Assembly (NCBI GenBank): GCA_963725035.1
Contig: CAVRWX010000018.1
Span: 1 to 64,000 of the forward strand
Length of the DNA stretch: 64,000 bases
DNA from: JALZKA01 sp963725035
GTDB lineage: Bacteria; Actinomycetota; Thermoleophilia; Solirubrobacterales; 70-9
Reading direction: 5' to 3'
The number at the start of each line of letters is the position of its first letter. The stretch's first letter is position 1. The notes under the pieces are model-generated. The model had not been told where the DNA came from and made no database searches. It saw only the letters and a program-made list of their open reading frames with translations. The translations under genes and the position numbers were made by a program. This document shows positions 25,522 through 33,448 of the stretch, piece by piece.

Positions 25522-26652
25522 GTGGACGCGACACGGCGCGACACCGATGCGCTCGTCGCAGAGCTGCGACGGCGGCTCGCGGCTGAGCGACGGGCCGACG
25601 CCGCCGCGGGGCGGCTGGGCGGCAACGTCGCGACGGCGATCGCGGAGCTGGTCGAGCGCGAGGCCGCGGTTTTGTCCCAGACGCGGAGAGCTGAGATCAC
25701 GAAGCTCATCACGCGCGAGACGGTCGGCCTCGGGCCGCTTGAAGAGCTCCTGGCCGACCCGGCCGTCGAGGAGGTCATGGTGAACGGTTGCAACAGCGTG
25801 TACGTCGAGCGGGCGGGGAGAATCGAGCCGACGCCCGTTGAGTTCTCGTCCGACGACGAGGTCCGCGAGGCAATCGAGCGCATCCTCGCGCCGACTGGCC
25901 GGCGCGTCGACGAGCTCTCGCCCATGGCTGATGCGCGGCTCTCCGACGGCTCGCGCGTGAACGTCGTGGTGCCGCCACTCGCGGTGGACGGGCCCGCGAT
26001 CTCGATCCGCCGCTTCGGGGTGAACCGCCCGGGGCCCGAAGAGCTCGTGGAGTCTGGATCGCTTTCGCCAGACGCCGCCGAGCTCTTGTCGGCAGCGGTC
26101 CGTGGCCGGCGCACCATCCTGGTCACCGGTGGCACGGGATCGGGCAAGACGACTCTCCTCAACGCCATCTCCGAGTGGATCGCGCCGGCTGAGCGGGTGA
26201 TCACGATCGAGGACGCGGCCGAGCTCTGCCTGCGCCAGCCCCATGTCGTACGGCTCGAGTCCCGGCCGGCGTCGGTTGAGGGCAGGGGGGAGGTGACCAT
26301 TCGCGACCTGCTCCGGAACGCGCTTCGGATGCGCCCGGACCGCATCGTGATCGGCGAGGTCCGGGGGACAGAGGCTCTTGATCTCCTCACGGCTCTCAAC
26401 ACCGGTCATGACGGCGCCCTTTCGACCCTCCACGCGAACTCTCCCGAGGACGCGCTTCGCCGGCTGGAGACGCTGGCTCTGATGGCGGGGGTGGGACTGC
26501 CTCACGATGCAATCCGGGAGCAGGTTGCCCGCGGCATCGACGTGATCGCACACGTCCGGCGCGAGCCCGACGGGCGGCGGCGGGTGAGCCAGGTCGCTGA
26601 GGTCATGAAAGAAGGAGCGGCGGCGACCGTCAGAGAGTTCTGGGACGAATGA
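25522..26652 (+). CDS. cpaF: CpaF/TadA secretion ATPase
   Basis: About 376 residues from GTG 25522. N-terminal helical part (LVAELRRRLAAERRADAAAG), then VGLGPLEELLADPAVEEVMV and NGCNSVYVERAGRIEPTPVE, typical of CpaF/VirB11. Walker A VTGGTGSGKTTLLNAI, Asp box ITIEDAAELCL, Walker B MRPDRIVIGEVRGTEALDLL and His box TGHDGALSTLHANSPEDAL. Hexameric ATPase powering assembly or retraction of a Tad/Flp pilus or related secretion. ATGA overlap with the TadB-like gene. Confidence 0.93.
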   Translation: MDATRRDTDALVAELRRRLAAERRADAAAGRLGGNVATAIAELVEREAAVLSQTRRAEITKLITRETVGLGPLEELLADPAVEEVMVNGCNSVYVERAGRIEPTPVEFSSDDEVREAIERILAPTGRRVDELSPMADARLSDGSRVNVVVPPLAVDGPAISIRRFGVNRPGPEELVESGSLSPDAAELLSAAVRGRRTILVTGGTGSGKTTLLNAISEWIAPAERVITIEDAAELCLRQPHVVRLESRPASVEGRGEVTIRDLLRNALRMRPDRIVIGEVRGTEALDLLTALNTGHDGALSTLHANSPEDALRRLETLALMAGVGLPHDAIREQVARGIDVIAHVRREPDGRRRVSQVAEVMKEGAAATVREFWDE

Positions 26653-27491
26653 GCCCCGCCGTCTTCCTTGCGGCGCTCGCCGGCGGCTTGGGAGCGGTGG
26701 CAGCTCGCGACGCGCTGCGCGCGACGCCGGCGGCTGCGGCGTGGCTCGGCCGCGCCGTCGAGCCGCTCAGCCGTGCGGGCAGCGAGGGCTACGCGCCGAG
26801 CGCGGCGGAGCGGAGGCGGCTGGGGCTCGTGGTTACCGCGGCGTTCCTGGGCGCCGGCGTGTGGCTGCTTGGGCCCGCGCCCGCGGCTCCGCTCGCCGCC
26901 GCCGGCCCGGCGGCCGCAAGCTGGGCCGTCGCTTCGCGGGCCAAGCGATACTGCGCCGCGGTTGAGCGCGCGCTTCCTCGCATAGCGATCGCGACCGCCG
27001 ATGCGCTTGCCGCGGGGCGCTCTGTGCGCTCCGCGCTCGACGCCTCATCCAGCTCGCTGGAAGGCCCCGCCGCGGCCGAAATGGCCCGCGTCCGCGCCGA
27101 CCTCGACCTGGGCCTTTCGCTGGGGTCCGCGCTTGGCGGCCTCCGCTCCCGCATTCGCTCCGCCAGGGTCGACTCGTTCTGCTCCGCGCTCCTCTCGCAG
27201 AAGATCACGGGAGGAGACCTGGTGGGGCTACTGCGCCGCTACGCGGCAGCTGCGGCCGCCCGCGAGAGGGTCGAGGCCGATGCGCGCTCCGCGACCGCGC
27301 AGGCCAGGTTCACCGGGATCCTCGTGGCTGCGATGCCTGCCGGCGCAGCGCTCCTTGCCGAACTCCTCCATCCGGGATTCGTTGCCGGCCTTCTTCAGAA
27401 CAGCGTCTCGCTGGCCCTCATCGCGGCGGCAGCGGCGTTCCAGGTGGCCGGCTTCGCCGCGATCTCGCGCCTGGGGCGAGTTGTCGGGTGA
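26649..27491 (+). CDS. tadB: TadB-like type II secretion F-domain membrane protein
   Basis: 280 residues, very Ala-rich. Two N-terminal hydrophobic segments (LGLVVTAAFLGAGVWLLGPA, AAAGPAAASWAVASRAKR), the cytoplasmic F-domain (VERALPRIAIATADALAAGR, SVRSALDASSSSL, LGLSLGSALGGLRSRIRSAR, VDSFCSALLSQKITGGDLVG) and two C-terminal helices. Forms the inner-membrane platform of a Tad pilus with TadC. Overlaps both neighbours by four bases. No platform-specific oddities except the shortened length. Confidence 0.85.
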   Translation: MSPAVFLAALAGGLGAVAARDALRATPAAAAWLGRAVEPLSRAGSEGYAPSAAERRRLGLVVTAAFLGAGVWLLGPAPAAPLAAAGPAAASWAVASRAKRYCAAVERALPRIAIATADALAAGRSVRSALDASSSSLEGPAAAEMARVRADLDLGLSLGSALGGLRSRIRSARVDSFCSALLSQKITGGDLVGLLRRYAAAAAARERVEADARSATAQARFTGILVAAMPAGAALLAELLHPGFVAGLLQNSVSLALIAAAAAFQVAGFAAISRLGRVVG

Positions 27492-28213
27492 GCCCGGGTT
27501 TGGCCGCGCTGGCCGGGCTCTTCGTGTTCGCAGCTGCGTGGGAGCTCATGGGCATGCGCAAACCGCGGATGGCGAAACGCGTCTTGCCGACACCGTTCAC
27601 CGGCCCGAAGCTCGCGGGCGCCGGGGTGGGCGCGATAGCGGCATTCGCCGTTGTCCCGGCGGCGCCGGGCCGTTTGGCGCCGATCCTGGCGGCGGCGCTC
27701 GTCCTCTCTGGCTTCGCCGGACCCGATGCCTGGGCCGAGCGACTGGCGCGCCGGCGCCGTTCGGAGCTTGTCGTCGCGCTCCCCGATGCTCTTGATCTCG
27801 TCGCGGTTGGAGCCGCGACAGGCCGGACGCCCGTCGCGCTCTTCCAGGAAATCGCGACTGGCACGGCGGGGCCACTCGCGTCCGAGCTTGCCCTGGCGGT
27901 CGCCGACATCGAGGCCGGCGCCCGCCAGGCTGATGCGCTGATAGCGCTTCGCGAGCGCACCGGCGCACCAGAGCTGGGGGCGGTCGGCGCGGCTCTCGAG
28001 CGCTCGCGGCGCTACGGATCTCCTCTCGCCGAGCAGCTCCACGCGCAGGCAGCAACTCTTCGCGCCGAAGAACAGCGCCGCATCGAGGAGCGCGCGGCCC
28101 GGGCCGCGCCAAAGATCCAGCTCGTGATCGCGATGGTGCTGGTCCCCTCGGCGCTGCTTGCGATCGCGGCGGCGCTGGTCGCCCACTCGGACTCCCTCTT
28201 CGCAGCCTTCTAG
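27488..28213 (+). CDS. tadC: TadC-like type II secretion F-domain membrane protein
   Basis: 241 residues. N-terminal hydrophobic pair, then the F-domain: LVVALPDALDLVAVGAATGR, TPVALFQEIA, LAVADIEAGARQADALIALR, GAPELGAVGAALERSRRYGS, PLAEQLHAQAATLRAEEQRR and the closing helix VIAMVLVPSALLAIAAALVA. Partner of TadB in the Tad platform. GTG start overlapping the previous stop. The operon ends here; no Flp prepilin, TadE/F, CpaC secretin or prepilin peptidase follows, so the pilin must be encoded elsewhere or the system is a reduced one. Confidence 0.82.
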   Translation: MSPGLAALAGLFVFAAAWELMGMRKPRMAKRVLPTPFTGPKLAGAGVGAIAAFAVVPAAPGRLAPILAAALVLSGFAGPDAWAERLARRRRSELVVALPDALDLVAVGAATGRTPVALFQEIATGTAGPLASELALAVADIEAGARQADALIALRERTGAPELGAVGAALERSRRYGSPLAEQLHAQAATLRAEEQRRIEERAARAAPKIQLVIAMVLVPSALLAIAAALVAHSDSLFAAF

Positions 28214-28220
28214 AGCGTGC

Positions 28221-29156
28221 CTATTCGTTCGCTTCTTCGTCCAGGCGCCTGGCGATGACGGCGGCGTCCTGGCAGAAGCGGTCGAGCTCGTCCGCCGTCT
28301 TCAGGTGGCCCTTGATGTTCGCGACGTAGGCGCCGGCCATCAGCTCGAAGGCGACCCCCTCGTGGGCCTCCTCGCCGAGCCAGACGATGAACGTGGGGCT
28401 GAAAACGCGGCGCGCCGTCACCATGTCGTCGTTCTTGCCGGTGAAGATCTCGAACTTCTTGTCCGCGAGCTCGGACTCGGTCTCAACGCGCTGGCGCGTG
28501 CGGAAGACGTCCTCGGCGCCATCCAGGAAACGGAAGCCCGCGCGGCGCTGAAGCGCCAGCTCGGACAGGAAGGGCGCGGTCTCGGGAAGCTGGGAGACGG
28601 CCACCGTGTAGTGGTAGTAGGTCGTGTCGCGGTTGCCGTTCGAGTCCGTCGACGCCTCCTCGAACGTGTAGTGGGCTAGTGACCCCGAGAGGCCGCCAGG
28701 CAGAAGCCCGTTGAAGATCTCGTCGGTGTAGCGCCGATCGCCGCGGCGAAGCAGGGGCGTGACGGGAGGCAGGCTTCCCTTGCCGCCGATACGGGTGAGC
28801 CCGCGGCTCTGCGCATAAGCGGTGAAGAAGTCGTTGGCCGCCTGGCTTGAGGCGATCAGGAAGACGATGAGGAGCGCGAGGAGGAGGACGACGAGGGCGC
28901 CACCCCCTCCGATCGCGATGCTGCCACCGGTGGCTGCTCCGACGATGAGCACCGTGATCGCAAGCACCAAGGTGATCCCGAGCACCCACACGTTCTTGAA
29001 GAGCGAGCCGAAGCGCTTGCCGCGGGTGGCGGTTGCCGAGACGGGCGGCAACTCCTGAGCGGGGGCATCCTCGACGAGACCGCCCTCGGGGACGCCGGCT
29101 TCCGAGAGCTCCTCAGCTCCGGGCGGCGGCTCGGAAGTGGGGGTCGCGTCACTCAT
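28221..29156 (-). CDS. Hypothetical two-TM membrane protein, 311 aa
   Basis: Acidic proline-rich N-terminus (about 1-45), two adjacent hydrophobic helices (VWVLGITLVLAITVLIVGAA; GALVVLLLALLIVFLIASSQ, about 54-105) and a 200-residue soluble domain containing FFTAYAQSRGLTRIGGKGSL, PPVTPLLRRGDRRYTDEIFN, LLPGGLSGSLAHYTFEE and HYTVAVSQLPETAPFLSELA. The pattern of a helical pair followed by a domain that reads YxHYTVxxxxL is seen in uncharacterised actinobacterial proteins, but I assign no name. Convergent with tadC; divergent from the mraZ cluster. Confidence 0.7.
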   Translation of the reverse strand: MSDATPTSEPPPGAEELSEAGVPEGGLVEDAPAQELPPVSATATRGKRFGSLFKNVWVLGITLVLAITVLIVGAATGGSIAIGGGGALVVLLLALLIVFLIASSQAANDFFTAYAQSRGLTRIGGKGSLPPVTPLLRRGDRRYTDEIFNGLLPGGLSGSLAHYTFEEASTDSNGNRDTTYYHYTVAVSQLPETAPFLSELALQRRAGFRFLDGAEDVFRTRQRVETESELADKKFEIFTGKNDDMVTARRVFSPTFIVWLGEEAHEGVAFELMAGAYVANIKGHLKTADELDRFCQDAAVIARRLDEEANE

Positions 29157-29361
29157 CGCGAGCGCCAGATTACAGCCGCAGGGCGGCGGCGGAGTCCTTC
29201 ACGGTGCAACCCCCATTGCAGATCGGAGGCCCTGGGAGGAGGGCCGAGGGCGTCTGGAGGGTGCCTCAAATCCCGCATTCCATAGCCATAAATCGCCAAT
29301 TCCCGGGCCGAGTAGCAGTTCCGTCCGACGGAGCGAGTCCAATCCCGCTCACGCAAATGTG

Positions 29362-29390
29362 TTGCGAAGTGGGGCGTTGTGGGTTACTGT
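29362..29390 (+). promoter_or_regulatory. Promoter of the mraZ division/cell-wall cluster
   Basis: TTGCGA (29362-29367), 17-base spacer, TACTGT (29385-29390): a good sigma-70-type pair. It lies in the 378-base gap between the divergent hypothetical gene and mraZ and predicts a leader of about 140 bases. The remainder of the gap between 29157 and 29360 shows no clear gene. Confidence 0.6.
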
Positions 29391-29410
29391 GGCGTCTCAA
29401 GTTGACCGAA

Positions 29411-29453
29411 GGGCCGGGGCGCTGAGGCTCCTCCCACCTCACCGTCCCGGCCC
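29411..29453 (+). promoter_or_regulatory. Structured leader hairpin upstream of mraZ
   Basis: GGGCCGGGGC (29411-29420) pairs with GTCCCGGCCC (29444-29453) with one G-U, and an inner GAGG/CCTC pair lies in the loop. It sits just downstream of the predicted promoter, so it would be part of the mraZ leader. It could be an attenuator, or related to the mraW RNA motif described from actinomycetes; I cannot test this by eye. Confidence 0.45.
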
Positions 29454-29490
29454 CAAGTCTCTCTGACCCACTTCGACAAGCACTTTGAAC

Positions 29491-29528
29491 ACCTACCGGC
29501 ACACCCACTTCGCGGCAAGGCCACTCAA
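29491..29528 (+). repeat. Conserved intergenic hairpin element, copy D (before mraZ)
   Basis: ACCTACCGGCACACCCACTT then CGC and a short GGC-AAG-GCC hairpin and ACTCA. It keeps the CTACCGGCACA block and hairpin position of copies A-C but is more diverged in the middle. It ends directly at the mraZ ribosome site (AAGGAG). Confidence 0.6.
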
Positions 29529-29534
29529 GGAGTT

Positions 29535-29981
29535 TTGGCCTTCCGCGGTCAGCATGAGCACAGTCTCGACGCCAAGGATCGCCTGACGATCCCGTCGAAG
29601 CTCCGCGCGCAGCTCGCCGAGGGCGTTGTCATCTCCGCCTCCTTCGACCCCTGCGTCGAGATTCATCCCGCGACCGGCTTCGCGGCCTACGCGTCCAAGG
29701 TCGAGAGCGGCCTCAACCCGCTCGGCGGCAAGGCCCGCATGATCCGCCGGCGTATCCACTCGGGAGCCCAGGACGAGCAGCTCGATTCCGCGGGCCGCGT
29801 GAAGATTCCCAAGCACCTGATCAAGCACGGCGACCTCTCGGGCACCTGCATGATCGTTGGCGCCGACACCCACCTCGAGGTCTGGAGCCCCGACCGCTGG
29901 TCCGAGCAGGCCGCTGCGATGGACGCCGAGGCAGGCGCCGTCGCCGAGGAACTCGCGGCCGGCGATTGGCCCGTCCGCTGA
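29535..29981 (+). CDS. mraZ: Transcriptional regulator MraZ
   Basis: 148 residues. TTG start with AAGGAG four bases upstream. Two SpoVT/AbrB-like MraZ repeats: FRGQHEHSLDAKDRLTIPSK (DxKGR-type motif as DAKDR) and AQDEQLDSAGRVKIPKHL (DxxGR), as in other MraZ rings. MraZ is a nucleoid-associated DNA-binding protein that controls its own dcw operon by binding direct repeats near the promoter. First gene of the cluster; rsmH follows after three bases. Confidence 0.95.
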   Translation: MAFRGQHEHSLDAKDRLTIPSKLRAQLAEGVVISASFDPCVEIHPATGFAAYASKVESGLNPLGGKARMIRRRIHSGAQDEQLDSAGRVKIPKHLIKHGDLSGTCMIVGADTHLEVWSPDRWSEQAAAMDAEAGAVAEELAAGDWPVR

Positions 29982-29984
29982 CGA

Positions 29985-30971
29985 ATGGACACACTCACTT
30001 ACATGCCCACCGAGCACGTCCCAGTCCTCGCAAACGAGCTTGTCGCCGTCACCGACCCTCAGCCCGGTGACGTTGCGGTGGACTGCACGTTCGGAGGCGG
30101 GGGACACGCCCGTCTGTTCTCGGACCGCATCGGCCCGACCGGCCGCCTGATCGCGATCGACCGCGACCCGTCGGCCCGCGAGCGCTTCGAGTCGCTCGAG
30201 TCCGAGCTAGCCTGCCCAGCCACCTTCGTTCACGGCGACTTCGCAGACGTTCTGCCTGCACTTGGGGCGGAAGGCCTGGTCCCGGACATCGTCTACATGG
30301 ACCTGGGTGTCTCCTCGATGCAGCTCGACGCCTGGGAGCGCGGCTTCTCCTACTCCTATGACGCGCCGCTCGACATGCGAATGGATCCCACGCAGACCCT
30401 CTCCGCCCGTGATGTGGTGAACGACTGGCCGGAGGATCGCCTGGCGGGAATCATGAAGGACCTCGGCGAGGAGCGCCACGCCCGCTCGATCGCGCGAGAG
30501 ATCGTCGCACGGCGCCCCTTCGAGACGACGTCGGAGCTGGTGGACGCGATCCGCGACGCCGTTCCAGCGGCCTACCGCTTCGGGCGCGGTCATCCCGCCA
30601 AGCGCACCTTTCAGGCGATCCGCATCGCGGTGAACGGCGAGCTCGACTCGGTCGATCGCGCCCTGCCCGCGGCCTGGGAGCTCCTGCCTGTGGGCGGCCG
30701 GCTTGCGGCGATCTCGTTCCACTCGCTGGAGGACAGGCGCGTCAAGAGGTTCCTTGCAGGCCTCGCAAAGGGCTGTGTCTGCCCGCCGGAGCTGCCCGTC
30801 TGCGTGTGCGGCCACGAGCCCGAGGCGGAGCTTCTGACGCGTCGCGCCGTCGCACCGTCGGAGGCCGAGGCGGAGGCCAATCCGCGCTCCCGCTCGGCCC
30901 ATCTGCGCGCCGCAGCCAAGCTTTCCGCTGCAAATCCCGAAAAGGAAGGCACGGGCGTCACGCCGAACTGA
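29985..30971 (+). CDS. rsmH: 16S rRNA m4C1402 methyltransferase RsmH
   Basis: 328 residues (ATG 29985; ATG 30003 giving MPTEHVPVLANELVAV is equally plausible and fits the family start better). SAM-binding VDCTFGGGGHARLFSDRIGP, then YMDLGVSSMQLDAWERGFSY, APLDMRMDPTQTLSARDVVN, FQAIRIAVNGELDSVDRALP and ISFHSLEDRRVKRF. N4-methylation of C1402 in 16S rRNA. It has a Cys-rich loop CVCPPELPVCVCGHEPE near the C-terminus, as in many actinobacterial and firmicute RsmH proteins. Confidence 0.96.
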   Translation: MDTLTYMPTEHVPVLANELVAVTDPQPGDVAVDCTFGGGGHARLFSDRIGPTGRLIAIDRDPSARERFESLESELACPATFVHGDFADVLPALGAEGLVPDIVYMDLGVSSMQLDAWERGFSYSYDAPLDMRMDPTQTLSARDVVNDWPEDRLAGIMKDLGEERHARSIAREIVARRPFETTSELVDAIRDAVPAAYRFGRGHPAKRTFQAIRIAVNGELDSVDRALPAAWELLPVGGRLAAISFHSLEDRRVKRFLAGLAKGCVCPPELPVCVCGHEPEAELLTRRAVAPSEAEAEANPRSRSAHLRAAAKLSAANPEKEGTGVTPN

Positions 30972-30977
30972 ACCGGG

Positions 30978-31688
30978 ATGGCACAGGCAGCTACAGCCCC
31001 TGCGCGCAGATCGCCCGCCCGGACGGGTGCTCCGCGACGCCGTCCGGCACGTTCTGCGGCTGCGCCACGGCGACCGGTCGCCGTGCCTCGCGTGGCGGCG
31101 GCTCCCAGGGTCGGTCTTGCCGCGGCTGCAGTCGGAACGGTCTCGAGCATCGCCGACTCCGGCGTGGTCCTGAGCCTCACGCGCAGTCGCCTCTGGATCG
31201 GCGTCCTCGGTTCCCTTCTGGTCGGCATCGTGGCCCTGAACGTGATGGCACTCTCATTCAGTGCCGCGTCGTCCGAGACCGCGGGGCTCTCGGACGAGCT
31301 CCGCGAGGCCAACTCGGCGCTGAGGGCCGACATCGCAGACGGGCTTTCGAATGAACGGCTTCAGGAAGCCGCGGTTCGCATCGGCCTGGTCCCGCCCCAG
31401 GCGGCCTCGGTCCTGATGCTGACGCCAGCGGCCGCTGATGCCGCTGAGGCGGCGCGACGCCTTCGGCGCGGAGACTTCACGCTCGGTTCGACATACGCGC
31501 CGCCGGTCCCCGAGGTGGTGGAGGCCCCTGTGGTCGATCCGGCCGCCGCCACAACGGATCCTGCGGCGGCCCTGCCGGTGACGGACCCGGCTGTGGCCAC
31601 GGACGAGGCCGCGACCGCGCCGGCGGACGTCACCACGCCGCCGACGACGCCGGTCGCCGGTGAGGCCGGGGGCGGAGTCACGCCGTGA
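30978..31688 (+). CDS. ftsL: FtsL-like division protein with long C-terminal tail
   Basis: 236 residues in the ftsL position between rsmH and ftsI. Basic Ala/Arg/Pro-rich cytoplasmic N-terminus (about 1-60), one membrane helix RLWIGVLGSLLVGIVALNVM (about 75-94), then a short coiled coil (ETAGLSDELREANSALRADI ... LSNERLQEAAVRIGLVPPQA). FtsL forms the FtsQLB complex activating FtsWI. Unusual feature: about 80 residues of Ala/Pro/Thr/Asp-rich low complexity (VVDPAAATTDPAAALPVTDP) outside the membrane, much longer than typical FtsL. The stop overlaps the ftsI start. Confidence 0.85.
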   Translation: MAQAATAPARRSPARTGAPRRRPARSAAAPRRPVAVPRVAAAPRVGLAAAAVGTVSSIADSGVVLSLTRSRLWIGVLGSLLVGIVALNVMALSFSAASSETAGLSDELREANSALRADIADGLSNERLQEAAVRIGLVPPQAASVLMLTPAAADAAEAARRLRRGDFTLGSTYAPPVPEVVEAPVVDPAAATTDPAAALPVTDPAVATDEAATAPADVTTPPTTPVAGEAGGGVTP

Positions 31689-33358
31689 GCCTGGTCGACC
31701 GGCGCCTCGGCCTGCTCTTTGCCTGTTTTCTCCTTCTCTTCTCGATCGCTTTGATCAGAGCCGCTTGGCTCCAGGCAGTCCAAGGCGGCGACCTTCGCGC
31801 CGACGCGCAGAGCCAGCAGACCGAGATGGTCGAGATCCCGGGGGTCCGCGGGACGATCGAAGACCGCACAGGCGCCGATCTTGCTCTGTCCGAGGACGCG
31901 GCGAGCGTCTTCGCAACGCCGTACCAGGTCGAGAACGCGCCTCGCACGGCCGCGAAGCTCGCCGAAGCACTGGGGAAGGACGACTCGGAGATCCTTGAGC
32001 TGATCTCGAATCGCGAGTCGGGCTTCGAGTACCTGGCGCGCAAGGTCGATCTGCCGACGGCCGACCGGATCGAGGAGATGGAGTTGCCGGGGGTCGGGCT
32101 TCTGCCCGACAGCAGGCGCGTCTATCCCAACGGCGAGCTCGCGTCGCAGGTGATAGGCACGGTCGGGATCGACAACCAGGGGCTGACCGGCCTCGAGGCC
32201 GCGGAGGACGACATCCTGGGCGGCGAGGACGGGGAGAGGATCGTGACGCGTGACGCCTTGGGCGATGAGCTCGAGCGCTCGACGACCGACCCCTCGGCTG
32301 GCGGCTCGGACCTGCGGCTCACCATCGACGCCTCGATTCAGGCTAAGACCGAGCTTGTGATCCAAGACATCGGCGAGACCTCGCAGCCGCTCGGCGCCAC
32401 TGCGATCGTGATGGATCCGCAAACGTCGGAGATCCTCGCTATGGCGAACTGGCCGCAGGTCGACCCGTACAACCTCGACGAGGCGGAGCCCGAGGACCTC
32501 ACGAACATGGCCACGAGCTTCACCTACGAGCCGGGCTCCACCTTCAAGGCCTTCACCGTCGGCGCGTCGCTCGAAGAGGGTCTGATCACGCCGAAGACCC
32601 CGTTCAACCTGCCGCCGGTCCTCCAGGTGGCGGACCGGACGATCGAGGAGTCCCACCCGCGCGGCTACGCGACGATGACCGTCTCGGACATCCTCGCCCA
32701 GTCCTCGAACGTCGGTGCGGTGACGATCGGGATGCAGCTGAACGAGAAGCGCGGCGACGACACGTTCGACGGGTGGATCCGCAAGTTCGGGTTCGGAACG
32801 CCATCGGGAATCGACTTCCCCGGCGAGGAGCAGGGCATCGTGCTCGAGCCCAACGAGTACTCGGGGTCGACCATGGGCAACCTGCCGCTGGGCCAGGGCC
32901 TGTCGGTGACTCCCATCCAGATCGCAAACGGCTACGCGGCGATCGCGAACGGCGGCATCCTCCACACGCCCAAGCTCGTCCTGGAGGAGAACGGGGAGCC
33001 GGTTGCCTCGGACGACGGCGTTCGCGTCATGTCCGAGCAGAACGCCGCCCGCCTGCGCGAGATGCTCGAGGGCGTCCTCGAAGCGGGAGGAACCGCATCC
33101 GCGGTGGAGGTGCCTGGCTACGTCCTGGCGGGCAAGACCGGAACCGCGCAGAAGGTGGTCGACGGCCTTTACTCCGAAACGGACTATGTGGGCTCGTTCG
33201 TCGGCTTCGCTCCGGCCGAGGACCCGCGCCTCCTCGTCACCGTCGTCGTCGATTCGCCCACGGTGGGCAGCTATTACGGCGGCGCCGTCGCCGCTCCCGC
33301 GTTCGGCGAGATCGCCAACTTCGCCCTGCCGTACCTGGACGTCCCATCCGACCGCTGA
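31685..33358 (+). CDS. ftsI: Septal peptidoglycan transpeptidase FtsI (class B PBP)
   Basis: 557 residues. N-terminal membrane helix LGLLFACFLLLFSIALIRAA, PBP dimer domain (VRGTIEDRTGADLALSEDAA, VYPNGELASQVIGTVG) and transpeptidase domain with active-site Ser285 in YEPGSTFKAF, SxN motif SSNVG and KTG motif LAGKTGTAQK. Cross-links septal peptidoglycan together with FtsW. GTGA overlap with ftsL. There is no C-terminal PASTA domain. A REP-like repeat follows immediately after the stop. Confidence 0.96.
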   Translation: MSLVDRRLGLLFACFLLLFSIALIRAAWLQAVQGGDLRADAQSQQTEMVEIPGVRGTIEDRTGADLALSEDAASVFATPYQVENAPRTAAKLAEALGKDDSEILELISNRESGFEYLARKVDLPTADRIEEMELPGVGLLPDSRRVYPNGELASQVIGTVGIDNQGLTGLEAAEDDILGGEDGERIVTRDALGDELERSTTDPSAGGSDLRLTIDASIQAKTELVIQDIGETSQPLGATAIVMDPQTSEILAMANWPQVDPYNLDEAEPEDLTNMATSFTYEPGSTFKAFTVGASLEEGLITPKTPFNLPPVLQVADRTIEESHPRGYATMTVSDILAQSSNVGAVTIGMQLNEKRGDDTFDGWIRKFGFGTPSGIDFPGEEQGIVLEPNEYSGSTMGNLPLGQGLSVTPIQIANGYAAIANGGILHTPKLVLEENGEPVASDDGVRVMSEQNAARLREMLEGVLEAGGTASAVEVPGYVLAGKTGTAQKVVDGLYSETDYVGSFVGFAPAEDPRLLVTVVVDSPTVGSYYGGAVAAPAFGEIANFALPYLDVPSDR

Positions 33359-33431
33359 GGGGGACAGAGCTCACGCGTGGCGTCTGACCCCAAGCGTGGC
33401 GTCTGACCCCGAGCGTGGGGTCTGACCCCCT
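33359..33431 (+). repeat. REP-like triple repeat, GGGGTCTGACCCC family
   Basis: Three direct copies of GCGTGG(C/G)GTCTGACCCC at 33375-33391, 33394-33410 and 33413-33429, spaced 19 bases apart and preceded by GGGGACAGAGCTCACGC. The GGGGTCTGACCCC core is a near-perfect palindrome. A related copy in reverse orientation, with the same GGGGACAGAGCTC head, overlaps the ftsZ stop at 45515-45559. REP-like elements mobilised by REP-associated transposases commonly look like this; no such transposase is in the window. Confidence 0.8.
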
Positions 33432-33448
33432 GCTTAGAATCGCCCGCG

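Noticed and set aside
33375..33429. CRISPR array
   Set aside because: Three units with two-base spacers, a palindromic core and no cas genes fit a REP-like repeat, not a CRISPR array.
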